Below, one piece after another: positions 14,583-22,618 of a stretch of 35,638 nt of DNA; position 1 is the stretch's first letter; each line of letters opens with the position of its first letter. Source of the DNA: Telmatospirillum sp. (lineage in GTDB: Bacteria; Pseudomonadota; Alphaproteobacteria; Rhodospirillales; Magnetospirillaceae); assembly GCA_009712185.1 (NCBI GenBank), contig WASQ01000089.1, positions 1 through 35,638 of the forward strand, in the 5' to 3' direction. The position numbers and the translations under genes are program-made. The notes beneath the pieces were generated by a model, which was given only the letters and a program-made list of their open reading frames with translations, was not told the origin of the DNA and searched no databases.

Positions 14583-16534
14583 CGGATGAGGCGGGGGCGG
14601 CACAGCGCTGGCAGTTCTGCGGCGTTCTCCTGTTTCTGTTGGTGCTGGCGGGGGGGGCGGCCCTGATGCTGCCCCTGACCTATCTGTCCGAACGGGGGGT
14701 CAGCCGCGATACCGTCGCCTGGGTGCGGGGATATCTCGCCACCTTGCCGGTCCAGGGAGACTATTGGATCGCGGTGCACCGCGACTGGCTGGCGCGGGCC
14801 TGGGCGGTTCATCAGCTTCCCCCGGTCCTGATCGTGGTGCCGGCCTTGGCCGTGATGGTCCTGGGGGCGGGGCTGGCTCTTAATCCCTATTCCCCGAACG
14901 CGGCCCCCCATGGCGATGCCCGTTGGGCCCGCGCCTCCGACATCGCGCGGATGGGCCTGTTCGGCGGGCGGATCGTCGCCCTCGGGCAATGGCGACGGCG
15001 CTGGCTGATGCTGCCCGAAACGCTGTCGGTGCTGTGCGTCGCGCCGCCGGGAACCGGTAAAACGGCCGGCATCGTGGTCCCGACCATTCTCAGGAGCCCC
15101 GGGCTGTCGCTGGTGATCAACGACGTGAAACCCGAACTTCATGCCATGACCTCCGGCTATCGCCAGTCCCTGGGGCCGGTGATCCGTCTGGAATGGGCCG
15201 CCACCGACGATCCCGCCCGGGGAAAAATTCCCGCCCGGTGGAATCCTCTGTCCCCCTTGTCGCTGCCCGGTCCCGGGCCGGCGCGGGATCTGGCGCTGGA
15301 TCGTCTGGCTGCCGTCCTGGTCCCCGATCCGCAAGGCAATGCGGACCCCCACTGGAGCCGCAAGGCCCGTGCCGCCCTGACCGGTCTGGTCCATTTTCTG
15401 CTGTCCAAATGCGAGGCGGGTGCCTGCGAAGGGCTGCCGGAACAATGGCGCGGGGCGGAGCCCTGTTTCGCGATGCTGATGGATTGGATGGCCGAAGCCA
15501 GCCTGGCCGCCGCCGACGCGGCCGGCGCCGCGGAGGGGGAGGACCCGGCGGCCGCGATGATGGCCGATCCCATGCGCGATATGCTTCTGGCTGCGGTGCA
15601 TGAGGCGAAAGCGGGCGGCTATGCCCATCGCGCGGTTATCGAGCTGACGCAACTTGCCAATACCCCGGATCGGGAACGGGGGTCGATTCTGTCGGCGATG
15701 GACGCCGGACTGGCGGTGTTCAAGAACACCGCCGTCCGCCAGCGGACCGCCGTGTCGGATTTTTCTTTTCAGGACTTGCGCGGCCGGCCGGACAGGGATG
15801 TCGGGGCCGATGGTCCGGGCGGTCCCTGCCGGCCGGTGACGGTCTATCTGTGCGTCAATCAGCAGGACGCGCGGGCTTTGGGGGTGATCACCGCGCTGTT
15901 CGTCGAATCCCTGTCGACCTATCTGCTGGCTCACCCGCCGGGGGCGGCCGATGGGGCGGGCGGGCGTCTCGGACCCTGCCCGGTGATGTTCGTGCTGGAC
16001 GAGTTTCCCCAGATGCCGAAGATCCAGGCCCTGATCGACGGGCCGGCGCTGGGGCGCGGGCAGAAGCTGTCCTATCTGCTGATCGGCCAGGATTTCGCGC
16101 AGATCGAGGAAAAATACGGCCGCACGGGGCTGGAGACCCTGCTGTCGACGACCGCGGCGAAAATCGTCTTGCCGCTCAACAACGAGCAGGTCGCGAAACG
16201 GTTTTCCGACATGGTCGGGAACCGCACCCATGAGGGGGAGGCCCGCAGCCGGACCTATGGGCTGTCGAAGGACGCCAATCCCTTCGCCATCCATGTCAAC
16301 AAAAGCCTGTCCGGGGTGCCGTTGATCCATCCCGCCGATTTCATGTCGATGGAGCGGGGAACGCATGTCCTGGTGATGCAGTCGTTCGCCAGCCGGCCGA
16401 TCCGGGCGACGACGCCCTTCTATTTCAAGGATCCGCTGTTGCGCCGGCGGGTTTTCGATCCCAGGACCGGGAAAGGACCGCGTCCGGTGGAGGGGGAGAG
16501 CCCCGCCCTGCCAATCGGAGGGGGCGGCCCGTGA
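14579..16534 (+). CDS. VirD4/TraG-type coupling ATPase
   Basis: A 651-residue coupling protein that recruits substrate DNA or protein to a type IV secretion channel. Two N-terminal membrane helices (about 13-35 and 82-101) precede the ATPase. Walker A APPGTGKT is at 155-162, followed by VINDVKPELH. Walker B VMFVLDEFPQMPK lies near residue 470-482, followed by SYLLIGQDFAQIEEKYG. The C-terminal end (NRTHEGEARSRTYGLSKD) is typical of TraG. Length and motif order are normal. It sits in a chain of four-base overlaps. No relaxase gene is in the window, so conjugation is unproved; protein export is equally possible. Confidence 0.93.
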   Translation: MTDEAGAAQRWQFCGVLLFLLVLAGGAALMLPLTYLSERGVSRDTVAWVRGYLATLPVQGDYWIAVHRDWLARAWAVHQLPPVLIVVPALAVMVLGAGLALNPYSPNAAPHGDARWARASDIARMGLFGGRIVALGQWRRRWLMLPETLSVLCVAPPGTGKTAGIVVPTILRSPGLSLVINDVKPELHAMTSGYRQSLGPVIRLEWAATDDPARGKIPARWNPLSPLSLPGPGPARDLALDRLAAVLVPDPQGNADPHWSRKARAALTGLVHFLLSKCEAGACEGLPEQWRGAEPCFAMLMDWMAEASLAAADAAGAAEGEDPAAAMMADPMRDMLLAAVHEAKAGGYAHRAVIELTQLANTPDRERGSILSAMDAGLAVFKNTAVRQRTAVSDFSFQDLRGRPDRDVGADGPGGPCRPVTVYLCVNQQDARALGVITALFVESLSTYLLAHPPGAADGAGGRLGPCPVMFVLDEFPQMPKIQALIDGPALGRGQKLSYLLIGQDFAQIEEKYGRTGLETLLSTTAAKIVLPLNNEQVAKRFSDMVGNRTHEGEARSRTYGLSKDANPFAIHVNKSLSGVPLIHPADFMSMERGTHVLVMQSFASRPIRATTPFYFKDPLLRRRVFDPRTGKGPRPVEGESPALPIGGGGP

Positions 16535-17334
16535 CCCTGGGTGTCGCCTGTGCGCTGTCCCTGGTCCTGGGGATCGGGGCTGTGGCCGCCGCCGGCTGGT
16601 GTGAACCGCGGATCCGGCTTCTGCTGGATTATCGCCCGATACGGGCCATGTGTCTGCGGCCGATGGCGTCAGCCCGGCCGTCATCGGGGCGGGACCGGCT
16701 TTGCGCGGTGACCGGCGTGGCGATCATCGTGGCCGCCAGCGCCTGCCAGTCGCCGGATTGCGATCGGGTGGTCGCCGCCGGAGTGCTCTGTGCCGGTCTG
16801 TTGTTGTGTTCCCGGATCGACGGGCGTCATCGCGTCCTGCCGGATCTGATCCTGGGGCCGATGATGGCGGCGGGGCTGGGGTTCGACCTTCTGACGGCGC
16901 CCTTCGTCGGTATCCGGCTGGGTATGGCCGGGGCCGGGACCGGTCTTGCGGCGGGACTGCTGGTGCGGTCGCTGGGACGGCGGATGGGCCTGGGGGATGT
17001 GAAGCTGCTGGCCGTTCTCGGGATGTGGTTGGGCCCCGCGGGGGTCATCGCGACCTTCTGGCTGGCATCGGCTCTGGCTTTGGCGGCCATGCTGATGACC
17101 CCGAAGAGCCGGCGGACCCGTCCGTTCGGTCCCTTTCTGGCGGCGGCAACGGCCGGCATTCTGATCATTGCCTCCCACGTCGGGATGCCGGACCTTGGGG
17201 CGGGTGTTTTTCCGATATCCGACTGGCGTGTTGACCGGTCGAGTGTTGATGTGCGGGAGAGAGAGTCCCGTCCGGCATCGAGAGAAAGCGCAAGTACCGT
17301 TTCAGTCTCATGTGATATATATGTAATGTTTTAA
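16531..17334 (+). CDS. A24-type prepilin peptidase
   Basis: A 267-residue membrane aspartyl peptidase of the type IV prepilin peptidase / TadV family. The two catalytic Asp are visible: Asp97 (IDGRHRVLPD) and Asp156 in the GLGD motif (RMGLGDVKLLAVLG). There is no N-terminal methyltransferase domain. Seven to eight hydrophobic segments fit. The GTG start overlaps the VirD4 stop and GGAGGGGGC precedes it. The last 40 residues (after GVFPISDW) are hydrophilic and run into the AT-rich region, so the natural end may have been changed by an insertion or rearrangement. A prepilin peptidase in a VirB10-B11-D4 unit suggests a pilin-like substrate, as in some IncI-type systems. Confidence 0.85.
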   Translation: MTLGVACALSLVLGIGAVAAAGWCEPRIRLLLDYRPIRAMCLRPMASARPSSGRDRLCAVTGVAIIVAASACQSPDCDRVVAAGVLCAGLLLCSRIDGRHRVLPDLILGPMMAAGLGFDLLTAPFVGIRLGMAGAGTGLAAGLLVRSLGRRMGLGDVKLLAVLGMWLGPAGVIATFWLASALALAAMLMTPKSRRTRPFGPFLAAATAGILIIASHVGMPDLGAGVFPISDWRVDRSSVDVRERESRPASRESASTVSVSCDIYVMF

Positions 17335-17565
17335 CTAAATTGAATACAATGTGGAATTAAAGTTGAAGTGTTATGGCATTGACATCGATTTTTTGAGACA
17401 CTTATTTAAGTATATGTCGAAATTTATATACCTTAGATTCTAAGTGTATTGTTGCTGTACGCTGAGAAATTTTGAAAATTGCAGACTCTAGTATGGAATT
17501 GGGAAAAATAAATTTTGAAAAAGTTTTAATACTGTTGTTATAATCCTATCGTATGAACGGTATCG
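17285..17565. other. AT-rich island
   Basis: Composition changes abruptly from GC-rich coding sequence to roughly one-quarter to one-third GC for about 280 bp, then returns. The stretch is rich in TTTT/AAAA runs and TATATA steps. It has no ORF of note beyond the prepilin peptidase tail. It carries the promoter at 17515-17544 and a second TTGACA at 17379-17384 with only a weak -10 (TATTTA). Such islands are typical binding zones of xenogeneic silencers (MucR/Ros-type or H-NS-like in alphaproteobacteria) or remnants of transferred DNA. Confidence 0.8.
17515..17544 (+). promoter_or_regulatory. Near-consensus sigma70 promoter
   Basis: TTGAAA at 17515-17520 (one mismatch), an 18-nt spacer and a perfect TATAAT at 17539-17544. 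It points to the small gene at 17648 with a leader of about 95 nt. It is the best promoter match in the window. Confidence 0.7.
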
Positions 17566-17647
17566 CCAGAAGGTATTGGTGGGTGGTCAAAAGTCATTGG
17601 GGACGCCTTTTGGCATACGATGGGATGTTTTATTGAGTGAGGTCCTA

Positions 17648-17956
17648 ATGCTTGGGGAAAGGGACGGGGTTGAGCTGGTCGATGAATACCGGCGCTTAAG
17701 AAATAGAAGTTTGCAACGCACCCCGGCAGACACCATGGGATTGGATCCCGACCACCAACTGGATGCGATATACGCGCGGATCGTCTCCCGGCCCGTCGTC
17801 GATATTTCCGCCGCTCTCGAAAAGCTGTGGTTTGCCCATCACTGCCTGACCGAGGAGGATGACGTCAAGGAGGCGACCAATCTGGTCTATCAGGTGTGCC
17901 TGGGGCTGGAGGCGTTCTCGAAGCGGACCGGACAGCGACGGGTTCGAAGCGACTGA
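17648..17956 (+). CDS. Small hypothetical protein, 102 aa
   Basis: I do not recognise a named family. The 102-residue product is helical and soluble (LVDEYRRLRNRSLQRTP, then LDAIYARIVSRPVVDISAALEKLWFA and EATNLVYQVCLGLEAFSKR). The pattern of a short helix, IVSRP-type turn and a helix with a KL motif is seen in many short alphaproteobacterial proteins of unknown role, some of them near phages. The ATG at 17648 is chosen because GAGG lies 5 nt upstream; the frame is open back to 17576. The strong promoter in the AT-rich island probably drives it. Confidence 0.6.
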   Translation: MLGERDGVELVDEYRRLRNRSLQRTPADTMGLDPDHQLDAIYARIVSRPVVDISAALEKLWFAHHCLTEEDDVKEATNLVYQVCLGLEAFSKRTGQRRVRSD

Positions 17957-18090
17957 CGGTCATTGCCTGAGGGGATCGGACGCCGGTTCCCGCAGGCCCG
18001 ATGGGTCCTTGCGATGGGCGTCGGAACCGATCTGCGAAGGCGGATATCATGCCGCGTCCCGATGAATTGAACTCAGCGGGACGCGGTTGA

Positions 18091-18135
18091 CCTGACTATG
18101 GCCGACCTGATTGTGGCCGACCTGATTGTGGATGG
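18091..18135. repeat. Tandem repeat, three 15-bp units
   Basis: Units CCTGACTATGGCCGA, CCTGATTGTGGCCGA and CCTGATTGTGGATGG follow each other without a gap. They could be slippage-made or a set of binding sites 1.5 helical turns apart. Confidence 0.75.
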
Positions 18136-18236
18136 CCGGCGGGAGGCCGAACCCCAAGGGGGGGCTGCGTCCTCGTGGCTATGGCGGCGGGATTTCCGCA
18201 CACCACGTCCCGAACTTCTGCCTGGGTTGATTTGAC

Positions 18237-18280
18237 TTTAATCGATAAAAAACTTGTTGCTTTGTCCAAAAACGATTAAA
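18237..18280. promoter_or_regulatory. Widely spaced inverted repeat, candidate operator
   Basis: TTTAATCG (18237-18244) and CGATTAAA (18273-18280) are exact inverted copies 36 bp apart centre to centre, in the AT-rich part of the leader upstream of the dehydrogenase gene. The GntR-type regulator at 22619-23518 has two DNA-binding domains and is the natural candidate to bind here. This is inference from position. Confidence 0.4.
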
Positions 18281-18398
18281 AACCGATTCGGCGGCGACCG
18301 GACCGGTTGCGCCGCCGGGGTTTGGATGCCGGGGGTCCCGGGGGCGCGGAATGCGGGCCCGGTCCGGGCCACAGTCCGGCAGGACAGGAGGACAAAGC

Positions 18399-19433
18399 GT
18401 GAAGGCGTTAATGATCAGCGGGGTGGATGCCTGCGCGTTCGGGGAGTGTCCCGAGCCGACGCCGGCCGACGGAGAGGTCGTGCTGGCGGTGCGTCATGTG
18501 GGCCTGTGCGGCAGCGATCTGGCTACCTTCAAGGGGCTGAATCCGCTGGTGTCGCTTCCCCGGATTCCGGGGCACGAAATCGGTGGTGAGATCGTTTCCG
18601 TGGGGGCGGGTGTTCCGCCGGACTATGCGCCGGGCCGCCGCGCCATCGTCGTTCCCTACACCAGTTGCGGCACCTGCCCGTCCTGCCGGAAGGGTCGGGT
18701 CAATGCCTGCCGGTCCAACCGGACGCTGGGGGTTCAGCAGGATGGCGGTCTGACGGAGCGCATCCGGCTGCCCTACGGCAAGCTGATCCTCAATGACACG
18801 CTGGCGCCCCGGCATCTCGCCCTGGTAGAGCCGCTGTCGGTCGGCTTCCACGCGGTGGCGCGGGGCCGGGTGGCGGCCGGCGAAACGGTCGTGGTGCTGG
18901 GCTGCGGAATGATCGGGCTGGGGGCGGTGGCCGCTGCCGCTCATCGCGGCGCCCGGGTGATCGCGGTCGATCTGGGGGATGCCAAGACCTCCCTGGCCCG
19001 GCGATTCGGCGCGGCGCAGACCATCGACGCCGGCCAGGACGACGTGATGGCGCGCATCGGTGAACTGACCGGCGGCGACGGCGCCGATGTGGTGTTCGAG
19101 GCTGTGGGAACACCCCAGACCTTTACGCAGGCGATCGACATCGCCGGATTCTCCGGCCGGGTGGTCTATATCGGTTATGCCAAGGAGCCGGTGTCCTACA
19201 AGACCCAGTTCTTCAATCTGAAAGAGCTGGACATCATGGGGTCGCGCAACGCCACCGCCGACGATTTCAAGGCGGTGATCGGCTATCTGGAAGGCCTGGG
19301 GCGGTCCACCACACCCTCGATCTCGCCCGATGAACTGATCTCCAGGGTCATTCCCTTTGCCGAGGCCGACACCGCCCTGCCCATCTGGGCGCGGGACCGC
19401 GCCACCACGGTCAAAATCGTCATCGAATTCTGA
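18399..19433 (+). CDS. Zinc-dependent alcohol/polyol dehydrogenase (L-galactonate/sorbitol dehydrogenase-like)
   Basis: A 344-residue medium-chain dehydrogenase. Catalytic zinc ligands are Cys37 (GLCGSD) and His59-Glu60 (GHEIGGE). The structural zinc cysteines are 90, 93, 96 and 104 (SCGTCPSCRKGRVNAC). The NAD-binding motif is VVVLGCGMIGLGAV. The GTG start has AGGAGG 7 nt before it. It is the first gene of a probable operon with L-fuconate dehydratase and an MFS transporter, so it probably oxidises a sugar acid, keto-deoxy acid or related alcohol in L-fucose/L-galactonate breakdown. The exact substrate is not determined by the sequence. Cytoplasmic. Confidence 0.88.
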   Translation: MKALMISGVDACAFGECPEPTPADGEVVLAVRHVGLCGSDLATFKGLNPLVSLPRIPGHEIGGEIVSVGAGVPPDYAPGRRAIVVPYTSCGTCPSCRKGRVNACRSNRTLGVQQDGGLTERIRLPYGKLILNDTLAPRHLALVEPLSVGFHAVARGRVAAGETVVVLGCGMIGLGAVAAAAHRGARVIAVDLGDAKTSLARRFGAAQTIDAGQDDVMARIGELTGGDGADVVFEAVGTPQTFTQAIDIAGFSGRVVYIGYAKEPVSYKTQFFNLKELDIMGSRNATADDFKAVIGYLEGLGRSTTPSISPDELISRVIPFAEADTALPIWARDRATTVKIVIEF

Positions 19434-19561
19434 ACGGTCTGGCCGCGTGGCGCCGGGTAACGGCCGGCTTCGCGCGGCCGGTCCCGAACCGCCGCCCAGG
19501 ATTGCTGCCCATGATTGCGGCCCGGATTTGAAGCCCGGGCTTGAAGCAAGGAAGGAAACTG

Positions 19562-20881
19562 ATGAGCACCCGGATCACCAATGTCGTCGTCCGCGACATC
19601 CGCTTTCCGACGTCGAGGACACTTGACGGATCGGATGCCGTGAACACCACCTCCGACTATTCGGCGACCTATGTCACGGTCGAGACCGATCGTCCCGACG
19701 GTCTTTGCGGCCATGGCCTGACCTTCACCATCGGTCGTGGAAACGACCTGTGCGTCGAGGCGGTCAAAGCCCTGTCACGGCTGTTCGTGACCGGCAGGAC
19801 GCTGGAGGACATCACCGGCAATTTCGGGGCCTACTGGCATGAACTGGTCGCCGGGGACTGCCAGTTGCGCTGGGTGGGGCCTGAAAAAGGCGTGATCCAT
19901 CTGGCGACCGCCGCCATCGTCAACGCCCTTTGGGACCTGTGGGCGAAGACGGAGGGCAAGCCGGTCTGGAAGCTTCTGGTCGACATGTCGCCGGAGGAAC
20001 TGGTCCGTTGCGTCGATTTCACCTACCTCACCGACGCCATCACGCCGCAGGAATGCATTGCCATGCTGCGCCGGACGCTTCCGACCCGGGCGGCGCGCGA
20101 AAAAGAAATGCTGGAGACGGGGTTCCCGGGCTACACCACCGCCGCCGGATGGCTGGGCTATTCCGAGGAGAAGATGCGGACGCTGGCCCGTCAGGCGGTG
20201 GCCGACGGCTGGACCCATCTGAAACAGAAGGTCGGTGCCGACATCGAGCAGGACATCCGCCGCGCCCGCATCCTGCGCGAGGAGCTGGGCTGGGACCGCA
20301 AACTGATGATGGACGCCAACCAGATCTGGGACGTCGATCAGGCGGTCGGGAACATGCGCCGGCTGGCCGAGTTCGATCCCTGGTGGATCGAGGAACCCAC
20401 GAGCCCCGACGACGTCCTGGGTCATGCCGCCATTCGTCGCCGCATTGCGCCGATCGGTGTCGCGACGGGCGAACATGCCCATAACCGGGTGATGTTCAAG
20501 CAGTTGTTCCAGGCGGGCGCGGTGGATTTCTGCCAGTTGGACCCGGCGCGGCTGGGCGGCCTCAACGAGGTTCTGGCCGTGGTGCTGATGGCGGCCAAGT
20601 TCGGTGTTCCGGTCTGTCCGCATGGCGGTGGCGTCGGGCTTTGCCAGTATTCGCAGAATATCGTCCTGTTCGATTACATCGCTGTCTCCGCTTCCCTGGA
20701 GAACCGGGTGCTGGAATACGTCGACCATCTGCATGAGAACTTCGTCGAACCGATCGTCATCAGGCGCGGGCGCTATATGCCGCCCCGGATGCCGGGCTAT
20801 GGCGTGACCATGAAGGACGCCTCATTGCGCCAGTTCGCCTATCCCGACGGGACGGAATGGGCGTCGGAGTCGAACGCATAG
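19562..20881 (+). CDS. fucD: L-fuconate dehydratase
   Basis: A 439-residue enolase-superfamily sugar-acid dehydratase of the mandelate racemase subgroup. It removes water from L-fuconate to give 2-keto-3-deoxy-L-fuconate. The KxK base pair is Lys221-Gln-Lys223 (HLKQKVGAD). Metal ligands are Asp251 (MMDANQIWD), Glu277 (WIEEPTSPDD) and Glu304 (ATGEHAHN), with His354 (CPHGGGVGL). The N-terminal segment VRDIRFPTSRTLDGSDA and the length are those of FucD. The ATG has GGAAGGAAAC just upstream; the neighbouring dehydrogenase and transporter support sugar-acid use. Related dehydratases with L-galactonate side activity exist, so substrate breadth is open. Confidence 0.93.
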   Translation: MSTRITNVVVRDIRFPTSRTLDGSDAVNTTSDYSATYVTVETDRPDGLCGHGLTFTIGRGNDLCVEAVKALSRLFVTGRTLEDITGNFGAYWHELVAGDCQLRWVGPEKGVIHLATAAIVNALWDLWAKTEGKPVWKLLVDMSPEELVRCVDFTYLTDAITPQECIAMLRRTLPTRAAREKEMLETGFPGYTTAAGWLGYSEEKMRTLARQAVADGWTHLKQKVGADIEQDIRRARILREELGWDRKLMMDANQIWDVDQAVGNMRRLAEFDPWWIEEPTSPDDVLGHAAIRRRIAPIGVATGEHAHNRVMFKQLFQAGAVDFCQLDPARLGGLNEVLAVVLMAAKFGVPVCPHGGGVGLCQYSQNIVLFDYIAVSASLENRVLEYVDHLHENFVEPIVIRRGRYMPPRMPGYGVTMKDASLRQFAYPDGTEWASESNA

Positions 20882-20973
20882 GAAAGAAGGCCCGTAGATC
20901 CCGACCGGTCCCCGCGCGCTTGCGCGTCCGGGGGCCGGGACGGCGGCAATAAAGATAAATGGGAGAGGACACC

Positions 20974-22293
20974 ATGAGTGATGACCGGAGCGCCCCGGCG
21001 CTGTCGTCCGCAATCAAAAAATCGGCGATCAGACTGTTGCCGTTTCTCGCCTTGATGTATTCGCTGGCCTTCGTCGACAGGGCCAATGTCGGTTTCGCCA
21101 AGATCGCCTTTCAGGCGGACACCGGCATCAGCAATGCGGCCTATGCCTTCGGCGCCGGCATTTTCTTTATCGGATATGCCCTGTTCGAAGTGCCGAGCAA
21201 CCTGATCCTTCATCGCATCGGTGCCAAGATCTGGATGAGCCGGATCATGGTCACGTGGGGTCTGGTCTCGGCCGCGATGATCTATGCCAAGACCGAAAAC
21301 ATGTTCTATTTCATCCGTTTCCTCCTGGGCGCGGCGGAAGCGGGATTTTTCCCGGGCGTCATCCTGTTCCTGACCTACTGGTTCCCGGCGCAACAGCGGG
21401 CCCGGGCCCTGGGTCTGTTTTATTTCGGCGTACCGCTTGCCATGCTGTTCGGAAGCCCGATTTCCGGATTCCTGCTGGACATGGGGACCATGTTCGGGCT
21501 GTCGAACTGGCAATGGATGTTCGTTGTCGAGGGGCTGTCGGCCACGGTCGTCGGCGTCATCGCCTTCTTCTATCTGGACAGCCGTCCCCGCAATGCCAAA
21601 TGGCTGACCGATCAGGAGAAGTCGGCCCTGATCGCGGTCATCGAGGAGGAGGAACGGGCCAAGTCCCGGAACGCCCCCGATTCCGTGTTCGGCGTTCTGA
21701 AGAACGGCCGGGTGCTGATGTTCATCCTGATCTATTTCTGCATTCAGATCGGCAATGCGCCGCTTGCCTTCTATCTGCCGTCGAAACTGGCCTCCACCAT
21801 GGGCGGGCAGGTCAACACGATGGTCGGCCTTCTGCTCTCGATCCCATGGTTCTGCACCATCGTCGCCATGCGGGTCGCCACCAAATATGCCGACCGCCAC
21901 AACAATCACCGGCTGGTCGCGACCAGCATGCTGGCCACCGGGATCCTGGCCTTCGCCTCCCTGTCGGTGATCAACAGCGCGCCATTGACCGTGATTGCGT
22001 TTTGCATCGCGATCCCCGGTCTGGTCGCCTGCCAGCCGGTGTTCTGGAGCCTGCCGACCCGCTATCTCGGTGGGACGGCGGCCGCCAGCGGTATCGCCTT
22101 CATCGTGTCGATCGGCAATCTGGGCGGCTTCGTCTCTCCCCAGATCAAGGCCTTCGCGGACGCCAACCTTGGTAACACCAACGCCGGGTTCCTGGTGGTG
22201 GCCGCGCTCTGCTTCGTCAGCGTCATTCTGCTGTGCCTGATGAAGGGAACGGCCTCACCGGCCCCGGCGCCGGAGCGGGTGCCGGCGGAGTAA
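20974..22293 (+). CDS. MFS transporter, anion:cation symporter (ACS) family
   Basis: A 439-residue, twelve-helix major facilitator of the group that takes up organic and sugar acids with protons or sodium. The ACS signature is visible in the first helices: MYSLAFVDRANVGFAK and AYAFGAGIFFIGYALFEVPS, then the loop between helices 2 and 3, LILHRIGAKIWMSRIMVTWG. It follows fucD by 92 bp with a GGGAGAGGAC ribosome site, so it probably imports L-fuconate, L-galactonate or a similar acid. Inner membrane. Confidence 0.9.
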   Translation: MSDDRSAPALSSAIKKSAIRLLPFLALMYSLAFVDRANVGFAKIAFQADTGISNAAYAFGAGIFFIGYALFEVPSNLILHRIGAKIWMSRIMVTWGLVSAAMIYAKTENMFYFIRFLLGAAEAGFFPGVILFLTYWFPAQQRARALGLFYFGVPLAMLFGSPISGFLLDMGTMFGLSNWQWMFVVEGLSATVVGVIAFFYLDSRPRNAKWLTDQEKSALIAVIEEEERAKSRNAPDSVFGVLKNGRVLMFILIYFCIQIGNAPLAFYLPSKLASTMGGQVNTMVGLLLSIPWFCTIVAMRVATKYADRHNNHRLVATSMLATGILAFASLSVINSAPLTVIAFCIAIPGLVACQPVFWSLPTRYLGGTAAASGIAFIVSIGNLGGFVSPQIKAFADANLGNTNAGFLVVAALCFVSVILLCLMKGTASPAPAPERVPAE

Positions 22294-22618
22294 CGAAAAG
22301 CGGCCGGCGTTGCCTGCCGGCCGGAGGCCGGTTCGCGCGGATGATGTCCCTCGTCCCCGCGGACCGGCCCTTTTTGTCATCCGGACCGGTTCACTCGCGC
22401 GGGGTTTCGTGCACTGGACCTTTTGAATAAGCCGGTGCACTCGGGGTCGGAGTCCAACACCTGGCGCCCTTGCGAATGGGGCGGGCATCCGAGGGTGTGA
22501 AAAAATTCCACCAGTGGCTCCGGCGGGGACGCCGGACCCACTTGAGGATCGACCCACGTGAGGTTCTTTTTTCACATCTCCTCGCCGGTTGGTCCGACTG
22601 ACCAGAGAACCTGACGGA
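22294..22618. other. Intergenic region with hairpins and a dispersed repeat
   Basis: No gene in 325 bp between convergent genes. It holds a hairpin right after the MFS stop (CGGCCGGC/GCCGGCCG, 22301-22323, possible terminator without T run), a GTGCACTGG/CCGGTGCAC hairpin (22409-22440) and repeat copy B (22479-22545). Confidence 0.5.
22479..22545. repeat. GC-rich dispersed repeat, copy B
   Basis: The stretch TGGGGCGGGC, then TGAAAAAATTCCACCAGTGG and CTCCGGCGGGGACGCCGG, matches 24735-24790. The middle segment of more than 20 nt is identical in both places. Confidence 0.7.

Larger units (their letters stand above)
17957..18398. other. Intergenic control region of the sugar-acid operon
   Basis: About 440 bp without a gene. 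It contains a three-copy 15-bp tandem repeat (18091-18135), an AT-rich stretch at 18230-18285 with a widely spaced inverted repeat, and the leader of the dehydrogenase gene. A weak promoter, TTGTTG (18254-18259), 17 nt, TAAAAA (18277-18282), can be drawn there. Confidence 0.5.

Noticed and set aside
14504-16684. 726-codon minus-strand open frame opposite the VirD4 gene
   Set aside because: Shadow frame in GC-rich DNA; the plus strand has Walker motifs and chained overlaps.
11938-17334. Conjugative element
   Set aside because: No relaxase, oriT or mating-pair genes beyond VirB10/B11/D4 are visible in the window.
17285-17565. Replication origin or phage attachment site
   Set aside because: No iterons, DnaA-box cluster, tRNA end, integrase or matching direct repeats seen; composition alone is not enough.
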